Shown: positions 14,431-24,989, counted from the stretch's first letter. The stretch is 64,000 nucleotides of DNA from Rudanella lutea DSM 19387 (GCF_000383955.1 NZ_KB913013.1:5661694-5725693); one strand, 5' to 3'. A program made the numbers and translations. Notes: generated from the sequence alone by a model not told the origin.

Positions 14431-15132
14431 TTACAAAAGTAGAAACACCGTTGGTTTCTTGTGTAAATCGGGCACGTTGGCTTTCCACTCGCGCACAGAT
14501 TTGGTCTGCACCAGCGCGTCGGGTGCAGTTAGGTTGCAGGCCACACAGACACGCGTTTCGGGATGGCAATGAGTCAGAATATCGCCCATGAGGTGATTGT
14601 TTCGGTAGGGCGTTTCCATGAAAATCTGGGTTTGCAACCGCTGTTGGGCTTCTTTTTCGAGATGCTTGAGCGTGCGTGCCCGGTCGTGCCGGTCAATGGG
14701 CAGATAGCCGTGAAAGACAAACGACTGCCCGCTCAAGCCTGAGGCCATCAGGGCCAGCAGAATAGACGATGGCCCGATGAGTGGTACCACTTTCCAGCCG
14801 AGTTTGTGGGCCATACCAATTACCACGGCACCGGGGTCGGCCACACCGGGGCAACCAGCCTCCGACATGACGCCCGCGTTGCGCTTCTGCTCCATCAGCT
14901 CCTGAATCTGACGGCGTGTGTCGGCAGGGGGCGTGTCTTTGTCGAGCAGATGAAACGTGGTTTCGTCGATGACCCGGCCGGTTTTCAGCTCGGTGATAAA
15001 TCGGCGGGCTGTGCGCAGGTTCTCAACAAAGTACGCATCGGTACGGCTCACCACCTCGCTTACAAAGGGCGGTAGTACCTGCGGAGCCGTTCCTTCGGCA
15101 AGGGGAGTGGGTATTAAATAAAGCGTTGGCAC
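14431..15132 (-). CDS. Tetrapyrrole-methylase-fold rRNA methyltransferase (RsmI-like)
   Basis: A 233-residue SAM-dependent methylase of the RsmI group, which 2'-O-methylates cytidine 1402 of 16S rRNA. TLYLIPTPLAEG forms the first strand, MSEAGCPGVADPG is the SAM-binding loop (canonical SDAGTPLISDPG), and [19 protein letters not shown] and FVFHGYLP follow as expected. It is about 45 residues shorter than E. coli RsmI and lacks the C-terminal domain. Short forms like this occur in Bacteroidota and are usually annotated as plain SAM-dependent methyltransferases, so the rRNA target is inferred. Coupled to the MBL-fold gene. Confidence 0.82.
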   Translation of the reverse strand: MPTLYLIPTPLAEGTAPQVLPPFVSEVVSRTDAYFVENLRTARRFITELKTGRVIDETTFHLLDKDTPPADTRRQIQELMEQKRNAGVMSEAGCPGVADPGAVVIGMAHKLGWKVVPLIGPSSILLALMASGLSGQSFVFHGYLPIDRHDRARTLKHLEKEAQQRLQTQIFMETPYRNNHLMGDILTHCHPETRVCVACNLTAPDALVQTKSVREWKANVPDLHKKPTVFLLL

Positions 15133-15195
15133 AGTTGTGTCAGGTTATTTAGGGGCCGCCCGTTTCGGAGCGGATTGACTATGAACGAAATGCGT

Positions 15196-15996
15196 TTATT
15201 GACCTTTAATAAAGCCGATAAGCGCCTGAACAAACTCCGCCGGTTTTTCGGCCTGTACCCAGTGCCCGGCGTCGGCAATGGTTTCTACGCGGCTGTTGGG
15301 GAAAAGTTTCCGGATGCCCGGCAGGTCGCTATCAGCAATGTAGCCTGATTCGCTTCCCCGAATAAACAGAGTTGGCTCGGTTACGATCCGTGGGTTGTTG
15401 AGTTCTTCGCCCACGCTATGAATTTCGCGTTCGATCACGGGCAGGTTGATTCGCCAGTCGAACCGGCCTTCGGCGGTGCGGTACAAATTCTTTAATAGAA
15501 ACTGCCGGACTGTGGGCGAGGGCTCGTAATTTTTCAGGGTCTCGTCGGCAATGTTGCGGTTGTTGAGCGTAGCCAGATTAATGGCACCCAGCCCCCGCAA
15601 AATTTCGCCGTGATGTACCGGGTAGAACTTGGGCGCAATATCCACCACTACTACTTTACTGTACGACGGGTTGGCGGCCGCATCACCCTCGTTAGGGTAG
15701 TTCATCACGTATTGCATCACGGTTTTGCCGCCCATTGAGTGGCCAACGAGTACCGGTTTGTGGAGGTTATGCTCGCGGATAAACTCGTGCAGGTCGGCGG
15801 CCATACTGTCGTAATCGAACACCTCGTGCCGGGGCGACTGACCGTGGTTTCGCTGATCAATCAGATAGACGTGGTAGCCCTCGGCGGCAATGCTTTTGCT
15901 GATGGTAAGCCAGTTGTCCGACGACCCAAACAGGCCGTGCAGAATAATGATGGTAGGGTGAGCCGGGTCGCCCACTTCACGAAAAAAGAGTTTCAT
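15196..15996 (-). CDS. Alpha/beta hydrolase (YbfF/PLDH-like esterase)
   Basis: A 266-residue hydrolase. ILHGLFGSSDNW gives the oxyanion strand, DQRNHGQSP is the strand-4 turn typical of the YbfF group, and GHSMGG holds the nucleophile Ser87. FIRGSESGYI and AGHWVQAEKP supply the acid and His. Members hydrolyse short acyl esters or thioesters. I start at ATG 15996 (MKLFFREVG); the in-frame GTG at 16002 adds only two residues. It lies 26 bases after selD on the same strand. Confidence 0.87.
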   Translation of the reverse strand: MKLFFREVGDPAHPTIIILHGLFGSSDNWLTISKSIAAEGYHVYLIDQRNHGQSPRHEVFDYDSMAADLHEFIREHNLHKPVLVGHSMGGKTVMQYVMNYPNEGDAAANPSYSKVVVVDIAPKFYPVHHGEILRGLGAINLATLNNRNIADETLKNYEPSPTVRQFLLKNLYRTAEGRFDWRINLPVIEREIHSVGEELNNPRIVTEPTLFIRGSESGYIADSDLPGIRKLFPNSRVETIADAGHWVQAEKPAEFVQALIGFIKGQ

Positions 15997-16022
15997 AAAC
16001 ACAACGAACAGTGAACAACGAA

Positions 16023-17108
16023 TCAGTGAACGTAAACAACTTTGTCCTGTTGGGCAACTAATCGCCCAAACGAGTGCAGACTGAAACCGTGTTGGCTGGC
16101 CAGTTGCTCAAATTCGTCGGTATGTTCAGGGGCTACTGCAATCAGTAAGCCACCCGAGGTCTGTGGGTCGGCCAGAATAATCCGTTGGTTGTCGGTGAGC
16201 GGAGCAATTTTGTGGCCGTAGCTATCCCAATTGCGAACGGTGCCGCCCGGAATGCTTTTTTGGGCAATGTAATCGTCGATTACCGACAGTTTCGGAACGG
16301 CCGCAAAGTCGACTTCGGCACTTAGCCCGCTACCCTCGGCCATCTCGGTTAGGTGGCCCAGCAAGCCGAAGCCAGTTACGTCGGTCAAGGCTTTCACGTA
16401 CGGAAGTTTGCCCAGCACGGCCCCGAATGAATTCAATTGGGCCATTTGGCGGGGAGCCAGTTCGGCATGTTCGGGGCGAAGGAGGCCTTTCTTTTGGGCC
16501 GTTGTCAGAATACCTACACCCAGCGGTTTGGTCAGATACAACCGGCACCCCTCGGTAGCAGTGTTGTTTTGTTTCAGGTGCTCAATACGTACCCGACCCG
16601 TCACGGCGAGGCCAAACACCGGTTCGGGGCAGTCGATGCTGTGCCCACCGGCGAGCGGAATACCCGCCTGTGCACAAATAGCTCGGCTCCCCGCCAGTAC
16701 CTGTCCGGCTACTTCGGGGGGGAGTTTGTCAATCGGCCAGCCCAGAATCGCAATAGCCATGATAGGCTCACCACCCATGGCGTACACGTCGCTGATAGCG
16801 TTGGCTGAGGCTATACGCCCAAAATCAAACGCATCGTCGACGATGGGCATGAAAAAATCGGTGGTGCTGATAATGGCCTCACCATTGCCCAAATCCATCA
16901 CGGCAGCATCGTCGCGGGCGTCGTTGCCAACGAGTAAGCTGGCCAGTGTCGAAGTGGGGGAGGGGGTGACGAGGTCGGTATCGGGTCGCTCGGTTTCGTT
17001 CGACTGGTTCCCGTGGAGAATTTTGTCGAGGACTTTGGGGGCAATTTTACAGCCACAACCCGCCCCATGACTATATTGAGTAAGTTGATACGTCGATTCG
17101 GAGAGCAT
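16023..17108 (-). CDS. selD: Selenide, water dikinase
   Basis: A 361-residue enzyme that makes selenophosphate from selenide and ATP. The N-terminal SHGAGCGCK loop carries catalytic Cys18 (position of Sec/Cys17 in E. coli) and Lys21. [22 protein letters not shown] binds metal and nucleotide, and [16 protein letters not shown] and DPQTSGGLL are the expected later motifs. The protein is a Cys form. No selA, selB, tRNA-Sec or mnmH is in the window, so whether selenium goes to selenocysteine or to 2-selenouridine in tRNA cannot be decided here. A -7-like box TATTTTTG lies at 17177-17184 on its strand. Confidence 0.94.
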   Translation of the reverse strand: MLSESTYQLTQYSHGAGCGCKIAPKVLDKILHGNQSNETERPDTDLVTPSPTSTLASLLVGNDARDDAAVMDLGNGEAIISTTDFFMPIVDDAFDFGRIASANAISDVYAMGGEPIMAIAILGWPIDKLPPEVAGQVLAGSRAICAQAGIPLAGGHSIDCPEPVFGLAVTGRVRIEHLKQNNTATEGCRLYLTKPLGVGILTTAQKKGLLRPEHAELAPRQMAQLNSFGAVLGKLPYVKALTDVTGFGLLGHLTEMAEGSGLSAEVDFAAVPKLSVIDDYIAQKSIPGGTVRNWDSYGHKIAPLTDNQRIILADPQTSGGLLIAVAPEHTDEFEQLASQHGFSLHSFGRLVAQQDKVVYVH

Positions 17109-17176
17109 TGTACGATGTGCGTAAGAGAATGACTTGAATTAGAATAGTACCCAAATAGCGGATAAATAGTTTCTGG

Positions 17177-17184
17177 CAAAAATA
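17177..17184 (-). promoter_or_regulatory. -7 box upstream of selD
   Basis: On the minus strand the sequence is TATTTTTG, an exact TAnnTTTG, 69 bases from the selD ATG. No good -33 TTTG is at the usual spacing. Confidence 0.35.
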
Positions 17185-17304
17185 TTTGAAGGCTTAACAA
17201 AAAATTAATACCCCAAAATAGAATGGATACGCGGAGTAAATGACTTTTTCCATGAAATAACCCCGTTCAAAAGAAAATCGTAGTACTTTTTTAAGACGCG
17301 GTGC

Positions 17305-17336
17305 TTTGAAGTCACCGATAAAAAAATGCAATTTTG
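17305..17336 (+). promoter_or_regulatory. Promoter of the Oar-like receptor gene
   Basis: TTTG at 17305-17308, a 20-base spacer, and CAATTTTG at 17329-17336 (one mismatch to TAnnTTTG) fit the Bacteroidota promoter. Transcription would start near 17343, 36 bases before ATG 17379. Confidence 0.55.
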
Positions 17337-17378
17337 CACCCGGAATTGAACACCTTGAGTCCAACCCATACGGACTTC

Positions 17379-20300
17379 ATGACATTATCAACCAAACCAA
17401 TCAAATCTATGTACAAAAAGTTACTGCAATCACGAGCAGCGCTCCTGCTGTTCGGCAGTATGCTACTGGCTATTCTTGGCGGTAGTGCAGCTTTGGCACA
17501 GGTAACATCGTCGGCCATCAACGGCTTTGTTACTGACGGTAAGGGCGATGGTCTGCCAGGAGCGACTGTCATTGCCGTACACACGCCATCAGGTACCCGG
17601 TATGGTACAACTACGAATGCATCGGGTGTTTATACATTTCCGAACGTTCGGGTTGGTGGACCGTACACAATTACAGTAACCTATGTAGGTTTCCGGGAGC
17701 AGGCGTTGAACAACGTATTTGCGAGCCTCGGTACTACGGCCGACGCCAACTTTAAAATGGTTGACGAAAGCACGAGCCTGAACGAAGTAGTGATCACCAC
17801 CAACCGCTCGGATATTTTCAGCTCAGAGCGCACGGGGGCCGCTATCTCGTACGGTCGCGAAACCATCAACACGACGCCAACCATTGGCCGTACGCTGAAC
17901 GACATTACGAAGTTCAACCCGTACGGCAACGGTCAGTCGTTTGCTGGTCAGGATAGCCGCTTTAACAACATTACTATTGACGGTGCTGTGTTCAACAACG
18001 GCTTTGGTCTGGGTAGCTCAGCACAAGCTGGTGGCCGGACGGGTACGACGGCTGTTTCGCTCGACGCCCTCGATCAGGTGCAGGTAAACGTAGCGCCTTT
18101 CGACGTTCGTCAGTCAGGTTTTACCGGTGCTGGTATCAACGCCGTAACGCGCTCGGGTACAAACGAATTTTCTGGATCGGCTTACACGCTGTTCCGTTCT
18201 GACCGGTTTGTTGGTAAAACGGTAGATGGTGTGAAGTACACCCCGGCTCCAAACCTTAGCGAAACCACGTGGGGTTTCCGTTTGGGTGGCCCGATCATCA
18301 AAAACAAACTGTTCTTCTTTGTCAACGGTGAGCAATTTGACAGTAGCACACCGGCACTTACGTGGTCATTGAATCGCGGTCAGACAGGCGGAGGTAATAT
18401 TTCACGTCTTACAGAGGCCGAAGCAAATGATCTGACGCAGTTTATGCAAACCAACTTTAACCGGACGCTGGGACCATTCGATGGTTTCAACAACCAGGTA
18501 AAAAGTATCAAAGGTCTGGCTCGTATCGACTATAACATCAACGACAAGCACAAACTGTCGGTACGGTATTCGCACCACAACTCAGAATCGGGCGTGCCCA
18601 TCAGCAACAGTAACAGTAGCAACACGGCTGGTAACGGTAACCGTACCAACTCGGCGCTGGCCCTATCGCCCGAAAACACCGGTTATATCATTGCCGATAA
18701 CACGCGCTCAATTGCGGCCGAGTTGACATCAACTCTGAGCAACAAAATTGCTAACAACCTGATTGTTACGTACAATAAGCAGATTGAAGACCGGACGTAC
18801 AAAACGGATATTTTCCCGACCATTGATATTTTGAATGCGCCGGGTGGTAACACGCTGACGTCAATCGGTTTTGATCCGTTTACGCCCAATAATAAACTGA
18901 ACTATTCGACGTTCAACATTACAAACAACCTGAGCTACTTTGCGGGCAAGCACACGCTGACGGCTGGTGTTGTTTACGAACGCTTCACGTCGAACAACGT
19001 ATTCTTCCCATCATCGAACGGAGTTTACGTGTACAACTCAATCGCTGACTTCAAAGCTGCTGCTCTGGCTTCGATCACCAACCCAAACAGCACCACGTCG
19101 CCGGTAGTTGTAAACCGGTATAACCTGCGTTACTCGCTGGTTGATGGTGGCGCTGAGCCACTGCAGCGTCTGGATCGTGACCTGTATAGTGCGTATGTTC
19201 AGGATGAGTATCAGGCATCGCCGAACTTTAAACTGACGCTTGGTCTGCGCGGTGATGTGTTTGTCTATGACAATGCAAATGCGGCATCGTTTGACAACCC
19301 ACGCGTTGCGAATTTGACCTTCCGCGACGAAAACGGCGACCCCTACAAGATTACAACGGGTTCGTTCCCCAAGCCACGTCTGCTGCTTTCTCCCCGTATC
19401 GGCTTTAACTGGGATGTAAAAGGTGATAAGACAACACAAATTCGGGGTGGTAGCGGTTTCTTCGTATCGCGTATTCCTGAGGTATTGATCTCAAACCAGT
19501 TGGGTAACAATGGTATTAACACGGCTGTGTTTAACCTGACTAACACCCGGGTTCCGTTTGTTACTGATCCGAGCAAGCTGCCGGCCGGTATTCTGCCTCC
19601 GCCAACAAGTGCCAGCAGCCTGACGGGCTATGCCATCAACGCATCGGATCAGAATTTGCGGTATCCGCAAATCTGGAAAACCAACATTGCGGTTGACCAG
19701 CGTTTGCCATTTGGTTTTGTAGGTACGGTTGAATTCATCTACAACAAGACCCTGAACGGTTTGCGTTACATTGATGCCAACCTCAACGCCCCCAACGGTA
19801 CAACTCCCGATGGTCGTCTGCGCTACCCTGCTCTGGGTCTGTCTGGAACGGCTGCTACTACGGCGCGTTTTATCAACCCAACAATTAGTAATGCCTTTGT
19901 TTTGAAGAACACCAATCAGGGTAACTCGTACATCGCTACCGTGAAATTGGAGAAGCCGGCAACTAAAGGATTCGGTGGATTCATTTCATACACGTATGGT
20001 GAAGCTCGCGATATTGCGTTCGTGGGTAGCACTGTACAAGCTAACGTACCCTCGACGGTTGGTCAGAACTTCCTGCCGCTTACGTATTCTGACAACGACC
20101 TGCGTCATCGGATCGTTGGTTTGTTGAACTATCGTCTGAACTACGGTGGTAAGTTCGGTGGTTCATCGACCTTCTCATTGGGTCTGGTATCAAACAGCGG
20201 TTCGAAAGTTTCGTACACATACAACCAGGATGTTAACGGCGACGGTCAGACGACCAACGACCTGATCTTTGTACCTAAGAGTGCATCTGAGCTGACGTTC

Positions 20301-20780
20301 CTGCCACTGGTAGTTGGCTCAGGCCCATCGGCTGTTACCTACACGGCTGCTCAGCAGGCGGCTGCGTTCGATGCGTACATTGAAGGTAACGATTACCTGA
20401 AGACCCGTCGGGGTCAGTATGCTGAGCGTAACGGTGCTCAGTTCCCCTGGTTGACCCGCGTTGACTTCACCTTCATTCAGGAGTTCTACGTAGCCGTTGG
20501 TGCCAAAGGCAAGCGCAACACCATTCAGTTGCGGGCTGATATCCTCAACGTAGGTAACCTGCTCAACGATAAGTCGGGTGTAGGTTATGTTTCAACTGCG
20601 TTCAACCCCCTTGCAACCACAGTAGGTGCCAACGGTGCGCTCTCGTATCGCCTGGCTACGCAGCAAGTTACCGAAGGTGGTGTTTCAAAAACGGTTCTGT
20701 TGCGGGATTCATTCGTACCCAATGTGTCGCTGAACGCTGTTTGGCAGGCTCAATTTGGCGTGCGTTATATCTTCAACTAA
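17379..20780 (+). CDS. Oar-like TonB-dependent outer-membrane receptor with carboxypeptidase-regulatory domain
   Basis: A 1133-residue outer-membrane protein. A signal peptide ([20 protein letters not shown]) is followed by a CarboxypepD-regulatory domain (about residues 35-120: [39 protein letters not shown]), a plug with TFNNITIDG-like strands, and a long beta-barrel ending in FGVRYIFN with the terminal aromatic residue. It matches the Oar family of Myxococcus and Bacteroidota, used for protein or OMP-related uptake and adhesion. I choose ATG 17379; ATG 17409 (MYKKLL) is also possible and gives a tidier signal peptide. The gene uses a more regular codon set than its neighbours, a sign of high expression. 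A strong hairpin terminator follows. Confidence 0.9.
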   Translation: MTLSTKPIKSMYKKLLQSRAALLLFGSMLLAILGGSAALAQVTSSAINGFVTDGKGDGLPGATVIAVHTPSGTRYGTTTNASGVYTFPNVRVGGPYTITVTYVGFREQALNNVFASLGTTADANFKMVDESTSLNEVVITTNRSDIFSSERTGAAISYGRETINTTPTIGRTLNDITKFNPYGNGQSFAGQDSRFNNITIDGAVFNNGFGLGSSAQAGGRTGTTAVSLDALDQVQVNVAPFDVRQSGFTGAGINAVTRSGTNEFSGSAYTLFRSDRFVGKTVDGVKYTPAPNLSETTWGFRLGGPIIKNKLFFFVNGEQFDSSTPALTWSLNRGQTGGGNISRLTEAEANDLTQFMQTNFNRTLGPFDGFNNQVKSIKGLARIDYNINDKHKLSVRYSHHNSESGVPISNSNSSNTAGNGNRTNSALALSPENTGYIIADNTRSIAAELTSTLSNKIANNLIVTYNKQIEDRTYKTDIFPTIDILNAPGGNTLTSIGFDPFTPNNKLNYSTFNITNNLSYFAGKHTLTAGVVYERFTSNNVFFPSSNGVYVYNSIADFKAAALASITNPNSTTSPVVVNRYNLRYSLVDGGAEPLQRLDRDLYSAYVQDEYQASPNFKLTLGLRGDVFVYDNANAASFDNPRVANLTFRDENGDPYKITTGSFPKPRLLLSPRIGFNWDVKGDKTTQIRGGSGFFVSRIPEVLISNQLGNNGINTAVFNLTNTRVPFVTDPSKLPAGILPPPTSASSLTGYAINASDQNLRYPQIWKTNIAVDQRLPFGFVGTVEFIYNKTLNGLRYIDANLNAPNGTTPDGRLRYPALGLSGTAATTARFINPTISNAFVLKNTNQGNSYIATVKLEKPATKGFGGFISYTYGEARDIAFVGSTVQANVPSTVGQNFLPLTYSDNDLRHRIVGLLNYRLNYGGKFGGSSTFSLGLVSNSGSKVSYTYNQDVNGDGQTTNDLIFVPKSASELTFLPLVVGSGPSAVTYTAAQQAAAFDAYIEGNDYLKTRRGQYAERNGAQFPWLTRVDFTFIQEFYVAVGAKGKRNTIQLRADILNVGNLLNDKSGVGYVSTAFNPLATTVGANGALSYRLATQQVTEGGVSKTVLLRDSFVPNVSLNAVWQAQFGVRYIFN

Positions 20781-20802
20781 GACACAACGTTTTGTATGTA
20801 CA

Positions 20803-20832
20803 GGGCCCGCCAGAAATTCTGGCGGGCCCTTT
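20803..20832 (+). terminator. Terminator after the Oar-like gene
   Basis: GGGCCCGCCAGAA (20803-20815) and TTCTGGCGGGCCC (20817-20829) form a perfect inverted repeat followed by TTT. It probably works in both directions, since the patatin gene converges here. Confidence 0.82.
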
Positions 20833-20885
20833 CATTTAGTTCTATTTGTAGTTTGTACTATTACGTGCTTCGGGCTGAACGAACG

Positions 20886-21845
20886 TTATGACTTCAGCGC
20901 GGCCGTAGCCACCTTGTAGCCCTCCACCACGAGCCGACTGATGTCGTCGGAGGTAAACTGAAGCAGGTCCAGGTGCAGCGGGTCTACGGGGCGAATCATC
21001 ATCAGGTCAATTGGGTTTCCCCGGAGCCGTTCGCGGTCGGCGTAGCGTTCGGCCCAGGCAATGTCGTTGTTGACTAACTGATTAACCGTAATGTCTTTCA
21101 CGCGCTCAATCAGAGTAAGCAGCCCCCGGTAATTAATAGCCTCGCCCGGAATCCGTTTGGCATGGCAGGCCACGCCCACAATCTGACGGGCCCCGTCTTC
21201 GATAGCTACGCGTAACGGAGCCACCTCGCGCAGGCCACCGTCCATGAAGGCCTTCCGGTGGTCGCCCCCGATTTGTACAGCGGGCATCAGGAACGGCAGA
21301 GCACTACTGGCAAATACGTAGTCGAGAAAGTGCTCATCATGGGCATCGGCATAGACCATATCGCCGTTCAGAATATCTACTGCACCAACCTTTACGTGTA
21401 CCGATCCGCCCCGGAGCTGCTCCAGGTTGATGGTCTGGCGAATGAGGTTCTTGATGGGAGAATTGTCCAGAAACCCATCGAATCGGCTCAGGAGGGTATC
21501 ATAACCGGTTCGGAACCGGGAGCGCTCAACGGCGACATCGTCGGGGCGGGTGATGTTTCGGATCCAGAACTCCATCAGAGCCCGCCCGGCTTTGGGCCAG
21601 TTGATTTGGCCAGTTTCTTTCTCCTGTCGGGCTACTTCGTGTGCCAGAAAGGTCGCGTTGAGGCTACCTACCGAGATACCGTAAATGGCATCGGGCTGAA
21701 AGCCTGTTTCCAGAATAGCCAGTACGGCACCAGCCTGAAACGCGCCTTTGAGTGACCCACCGCCCAGTACCAGAGCTTTGTGGACGGTGGGGTCGGGATG
21801 CATATCGGCCCGTTGGGGGCCCGGTGGGTTCGGATTATCAATCAT
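20886..21845 (-). CDS. Patatin-like phospholipase
   Basis: A 319-residue lipid acyl hydrolase. GGGSLKGAFQAG (residues 28-39) is the oxyanion loop, GISVG holds nucleophile Ser58, and DGGLREVAP supplies the catalytic Asp202. This Ser-Asp dyad is complete. The body matches bacterial patatin-like (RssA/YlbK-type) cytoplasmic proteins; no signal peptide is present. Bacteroidota carry many patatin proteins whose lipid substrates are mostly unknown. It is divergent from the polyprenyl synthase gene with 183 bases between. Confidence 0.88.
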   Translation of the reverse strand: MIDNPNPPGPQRADMHPDPTVHKALVLGGGSLKGAFQAGAVLAILETGFQPDAIYGISVGSLNATFLAHEVARQEKETGQINWPKAGRALMEFWIRNITRPDDVAVERSRFRTGYDTLLSRFDGFLDNSPIKNLIRQTINLEQLRGGSVHVKVGAVDILNGDMVYADAHDEHFLDYVFASSALPFLMPAVQIGGDHRKAFMDGGLREVAPLRVAIEDGARQIVGVACHAKRIPGEAINYRGLLTLIERVKDITVNQLVNNDIAWAERYADRERLRGNPIDLMMIRPVDPLHLDLLQFTSDDISRLVVEGYKVATAALKS

Positions 21846-22028
21846 GCGACTAAAGTAAAAGCCATATTGAATACTGACTAACCATCCGAACTTTAAGCCG
21901 TAGCGGAACCATTATTCAGCATTCGTTTTTCATTATCTATAGATACCGACGTAATATTGCCAAAAAATCGGTGAGCAACGTACTCCCACCTGTTGTTAGC
22001 TGTTCACCTTTTACTGCTCCCTGATACG

Positions 22029-23003
22029 ATGCCTCTTTCCGTTGCCACCATACAAGCCCCGATTGCCCACGAAATGCAGTTATTCGAGCGCAAATTTCGG
22101 GATTTGATGAAGAGTGAGGTGATGCTGCTTGACCAGATTATGAATTACATCGTCAAGCGCAAGGGTAAGCAGCTCAGGCCTATGTTCGTGTTTCTGACGG
22201 CCGGAGTAAGCGGAACGATCTCCGAAGCTACCTACCGGGGAGCAGCCCTTATTGAACTGCTACACACGGCAACGCTGGTACACGATGATGTGGTAGATGA
22301 TTCAAACTACCGTCGGGGATTTTTCTCAATCAACGCCCTCTGGAAAAACAAGGTAGCCGTACTGGTTGGCGATTATCTGCTCTCGCGGGGGCTGCTGCTG
22401 TCGGTTGATAACGGCGATCACGACCTGCTGCAACTTGTATCGCGGGCGGTACGTGAGATTAGTGAAGGTGAACTGCTACAGATCGAAAAGGCGCGTCGGC
22501 TCGACATAACCGAGGACGTTTACTACGAAATTATCCGCCAAAAAACGGCGTCGCTCATCGCGGCCTGTTGTGCGGTAGGGGCCCGCTCAACCGGGGCCGA
22601 TGCCGAAACGGTTGAAAAAGCCCGTCTGTTTGGTGAAAAAGTCGGTATTGCGTTTCAGATCAAAGATGACCTCTTCGACTACGGTACAGCCGAAGTAGGT
22701 AAGCCGCTGGGCATCGATATTAAGGAAAAAAAGATGACCCTCCCCCTTATTTATGCCTTACAGAAAGCGGGGTACTGGGATAAGCGCCGAATTATAAACA
22801 TGGTGAAAAACGAAAGCGAAAACCCTAAAAAGGTGGCCGAGGTCATCGCTTTCGTGAAAGGGTCGGGAGGTATTGAGTACGCTACGACTGTCATGCAACG
22901 CTACGTCGACGAAGCACAGGCCATTCTGCATTCGTTTCCGGAGTCTACCTACCGCACTTCGCTGGAACAGCTGGTACAGTACACGATTGAGCGGAGCAAG
23001 TAG
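22029..23003 (+). CDS. Polyprenyl diphosphate synthase
   Basis: A 324-residue trans-prenyltransferase that extends allylic diphosphates with isopentenyl diphosphate. The first aspartate-rich motif DDVVDD is at residues 86-91 and the second DDLFD at 213-217; GKQLRPM before the first is the usual Lys-Arg diphosphate contact. The length and KRKGKQLRP motif fit long-chain (octaprenyl or solanesyl) synthases that make the menaquinone side chain, so product length of C35-C45 is plausible but not provable here. The ATG at 22029 is preferred over the TTG at 21993. It is divergent from the patatin gene. Confidence 0.88.
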   Translation: MPLSVATIQAPIAHEMQLFERKFRDLMKSEVMLLDQIMNYIVKRKGKQLRPMFVFLTAGVSGTISEATYRGAALIELLHTATLVHDDVVDDSNYRRGFFSINALWKNKVAVLVGDYLLSRGLLLSVDNGDHDLLQLVSRAVREISEGELLQIEKARRLDITEDVYYEIIRQKTASLIAACCAVGARSTGADAETVEKARLFGEKVGIAFQIKDDLFDYGTAEVGKPLGIDIKEKKMTLPLIYALQKAGYWDKRRIINMVKNESENPKKVAEVIAFVKGSGGIEYATTVMQRYVDEAQAILHSFPESTYRTSLEQLVQYTIERSK

Positions 23004-23040
23004 TAAAAGAGTGAAAGAGTGGGGTTCGACATTCGCTCAT

Positions 23041-23211
23041 TTACTGTTCCGGCGCTAATTCCACGTCGAGGTAGATTTCCTGCCTGGGCAGGTCAACGTC
23101 AATGGAATCGAATTTGATCTCGGCCCCATCTTCTCATCGCGAGATATTCCTCAACGGTGTATAGGCGTTCGGCAAGGTTCACTTCAACACGTACGGCCTA
23201 AAATTAAAGAG
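23041..23211 (-). pseudogene. Uma2-family endonuclease remnant with internal deletion
   Basis: On the minus strand, one frame reads VRVEVNLAERLYTVEEYLAM, the typical N-terminus of Uma2 (DUF820) restriction-like endonucleases. After a frame change at about 23120-23130, the next frame reads GAEIKFDSIDVDLPRQEIY and then LDVELAPEQ to a stop at 23041, the typical Uma2 C-terminus. The catalytic PD-(D/E)xK centre, about 130 residues, is missing, and no start codon remains. So this is a collapsed gene, most likely deleted across the core. The sequence lies in the gap between the prenyl synthase and pafA-like genes and is otherwise unexplained. Uma2 copies are very numerous in Spirosoma-type genomes. 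Confidence 0.78.
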
Positions 23212-23280
23212 GCTCCTTAAAGTAAGAAAAAAACCGTGCTGTGTTTTGTTTGTACCTTTAAGTTGGAATAATCAATCATT

Positions 23281-24981
23281 ATGCAACATTTCCGTTTCGG
23301 ACGCCTGATTCTGGCGGCTTCCCTATTGTCTATTTGTTTCAATGCTTCTGCGCAAACCCGCAACGCAGCCAAAGAGCAAAAACGTCCCTCGGCCGCTACA
23401 GCCCCCCGAACCCCAAGTTTTCCGGATCGCCCCAAACTGGTAGTTGGTATTGTTGTCGATCAGATGCGCTACGATTACCTCTACCGCTACTACGATAAAT
23501 TCTCAAATGGTGGTTTTCGGCGTATGATGACCGAAGGCTTCAACTGCCGGAATAATCATTACCACTACGCGGCTACGTACACGGGTCCGGGTCACGCGGC
23601 TATTTACACGGGGTCGGCCCCGGCGCTCAACGGCATTGTTGGCAATGAGTTTTACGACCGGAAGCTGGGCCGGATTGCGTATTGCGCCGAAGATACCACT
23701 GTGCAAACGGTAGGGTCTACCAGCCGGGCAGGCCTTATGTCGCCCCGAAATATGCTCTCGACCACCATCGGCGACCAACTCAAACTGGCTACCGACGGGC
23801 GGGCCAAAGTAGTGGGTGTAGCCCTCAAAGATCGGGGGTCTATTTTACCGGCTGGTCATGCTGCCGATGGTGCCTACTGGTTCGATTCAAAAGACGGCAA
23901 CTGGATCACGAGTACATTCTACCGGAAAGACCTGCCAAAGTGGGTACAGGATTTCAACGCCCGGCGCTTGCCCGACGGTTATCTGACCCAGAAGTGGGAG
24001 ACCCTGTTGCCCATTGAACAGTATACCGAAAGTGCTCCCGATGATCAGCCGTATGAGGCTACCTTACCCGGCGAAACCAAAGCCGTGCACCCGCATGAGT
24101 TTGTGACGGTAGCGGGCAACAGCAAGTATGAAATTTTGCGTACCAGCCCCTTTGGCGATGCCCTCACGAAAGAGTTTGCGCTGGCCGCCCTCAAAGGCGA
24201 ACAACTGGGGCAGGACGGCATCACTGATCTGCTGTGCGTGAGTTTCTCATCACCCGACTATATCGGTCACGCCTTTGGTACGCATGCCGTTGAAACGGAA
24301 GATAACTACCTTCGGCTCGACCGGCAATTAGCCGATCTGTTTGCGCAACTGGATGCCACCGTGGGTAAAGGTGCCTGGACTGCATTTTTGTCGGCCGATC
24401 ATGGCGTTGCTGATATTCCGGGTTTTGCCCAGACCTACCGGATTCCGGCTGAGGTGAAAAACGGGGGTGAACTGAACGATGCGGTCAAGAAAGCCCTCGT
24501 CGAAGCGTTTGGCCCCGGCGACTGGACCCTGACGTATTTCAACCAGCAGGTGTATATGAATCATGATCTGCTGGCGCAGAAGAAAATTTCGCTCGATGAC
24601 GCTTATAGTGTGGTGAAGCGGGCGTTGCTGAAGCAGCGTGGCGTAGTCAACGTAGTGAACCTGCACCGGTTGGGCGACGAAGCGCTGCCGGTAAACCTGC
24701 AACCCCTGTTTGAAAACATCGTGTTTCCGAATCGGAGTGGCGATTTTCAGGTCATGTTGCAGGCGGGTTGGTTCGAAGGCCGGAGCCGGGGGACTACCCA
24801 TGGCACCACGTACGCTTATGATACCCATGTGCCGTTTTTGCTGTATGGCTGGGGTGTGAAGCCCGGTCAGACCCTGCGCCGGACGCGTATCGCCGATATT
24901 GCCCCAACCATCTGTGCCTTGTTGGGAATTCTGGAACCGAGTGCATGCGTTGGCGACCCGGTCGAAGAGGTGTTTAAGTAA
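23281..24981 (+). CDS. pafA: PafA-type exported alkaline phosphatase
   Basis: A 566-residue alkaline-phosphatase-superfamily enzyme, exported by a signal peptide ending about ASA-QTR (residue 24). Asp60 (VVDQMRYD) is a metal ligand, Thr101 in TYTGPGHAAIYTGS is the nucleophile, and Asn122 (GNEFYD), Lys183 and Arg185 (LKDRGSILPAGH) match PafA Asn100, Lys162 and Arg164, the monoesterase signature. SADHGVAD and the histidine near TTHG complete the two-zinc site. It should release phosphate from organic monoesters in the periplasm. Near-consensus -7 TACCTTTA lies at 23253-23260. Convergent with cvfB across a hairpin. Confidence 0.88.
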   Translation: MQHFRFGRLILAASLLSICFNASAQTRNAAKEQKRPSAATAPRTPSFPDRPKLVVGIVVDQMRYDYLYRYYDKFSNGGFRRMMTEGFNCRNNHYHYAATYTGPGHAAIYTGSAPALNGIVGNEFYDRKLGRIAYCAEDTTVQTVGSTSRAGLMSPRNMLSTTIGDQLKLATDGRAKVVGVALKDRGSILPAGHAADGAYWFDSKDGNWITSTFYRKDLPKWVQDFNARRLPDGYLTQKWETLLPIEQYTESAPDDQPYEATLPGETKAVHPHEFVTVAGNSKYEILRTSPFGDALTKEFALAALKGEQLGQDGITDLLCVSFSSPDYIGHAFGTHAVETEDNYLRLDRQLADLFAQLDATVGKGAWTAFLSADHGVADIPGFAQTYRIPAEVKNGGELNDAVKKALVEAFGPGDWTLTYFNQQVYMNHDLLAQKKISLDDAYSVVKRALLKQRGVVNVVNLHRLGDEALPVNLQPLFENIVFPNRSGDFQVMLQAGWFEGRSRGTTHGTTYAYDTHVPFLLYGWGVKPGQTLRRTRIADIAPTICALLGILEPSACVGDPVEEVFK

Positions 24982-24989
24982 GGGGGTAT

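Noticed and set aside
17334-17378. TTG start for the Oar-like gene at 17334
   Set aside because: It lies inside the predicted -7 region, so it would precede the transcript start; ATG 17379 or 17409 is better.
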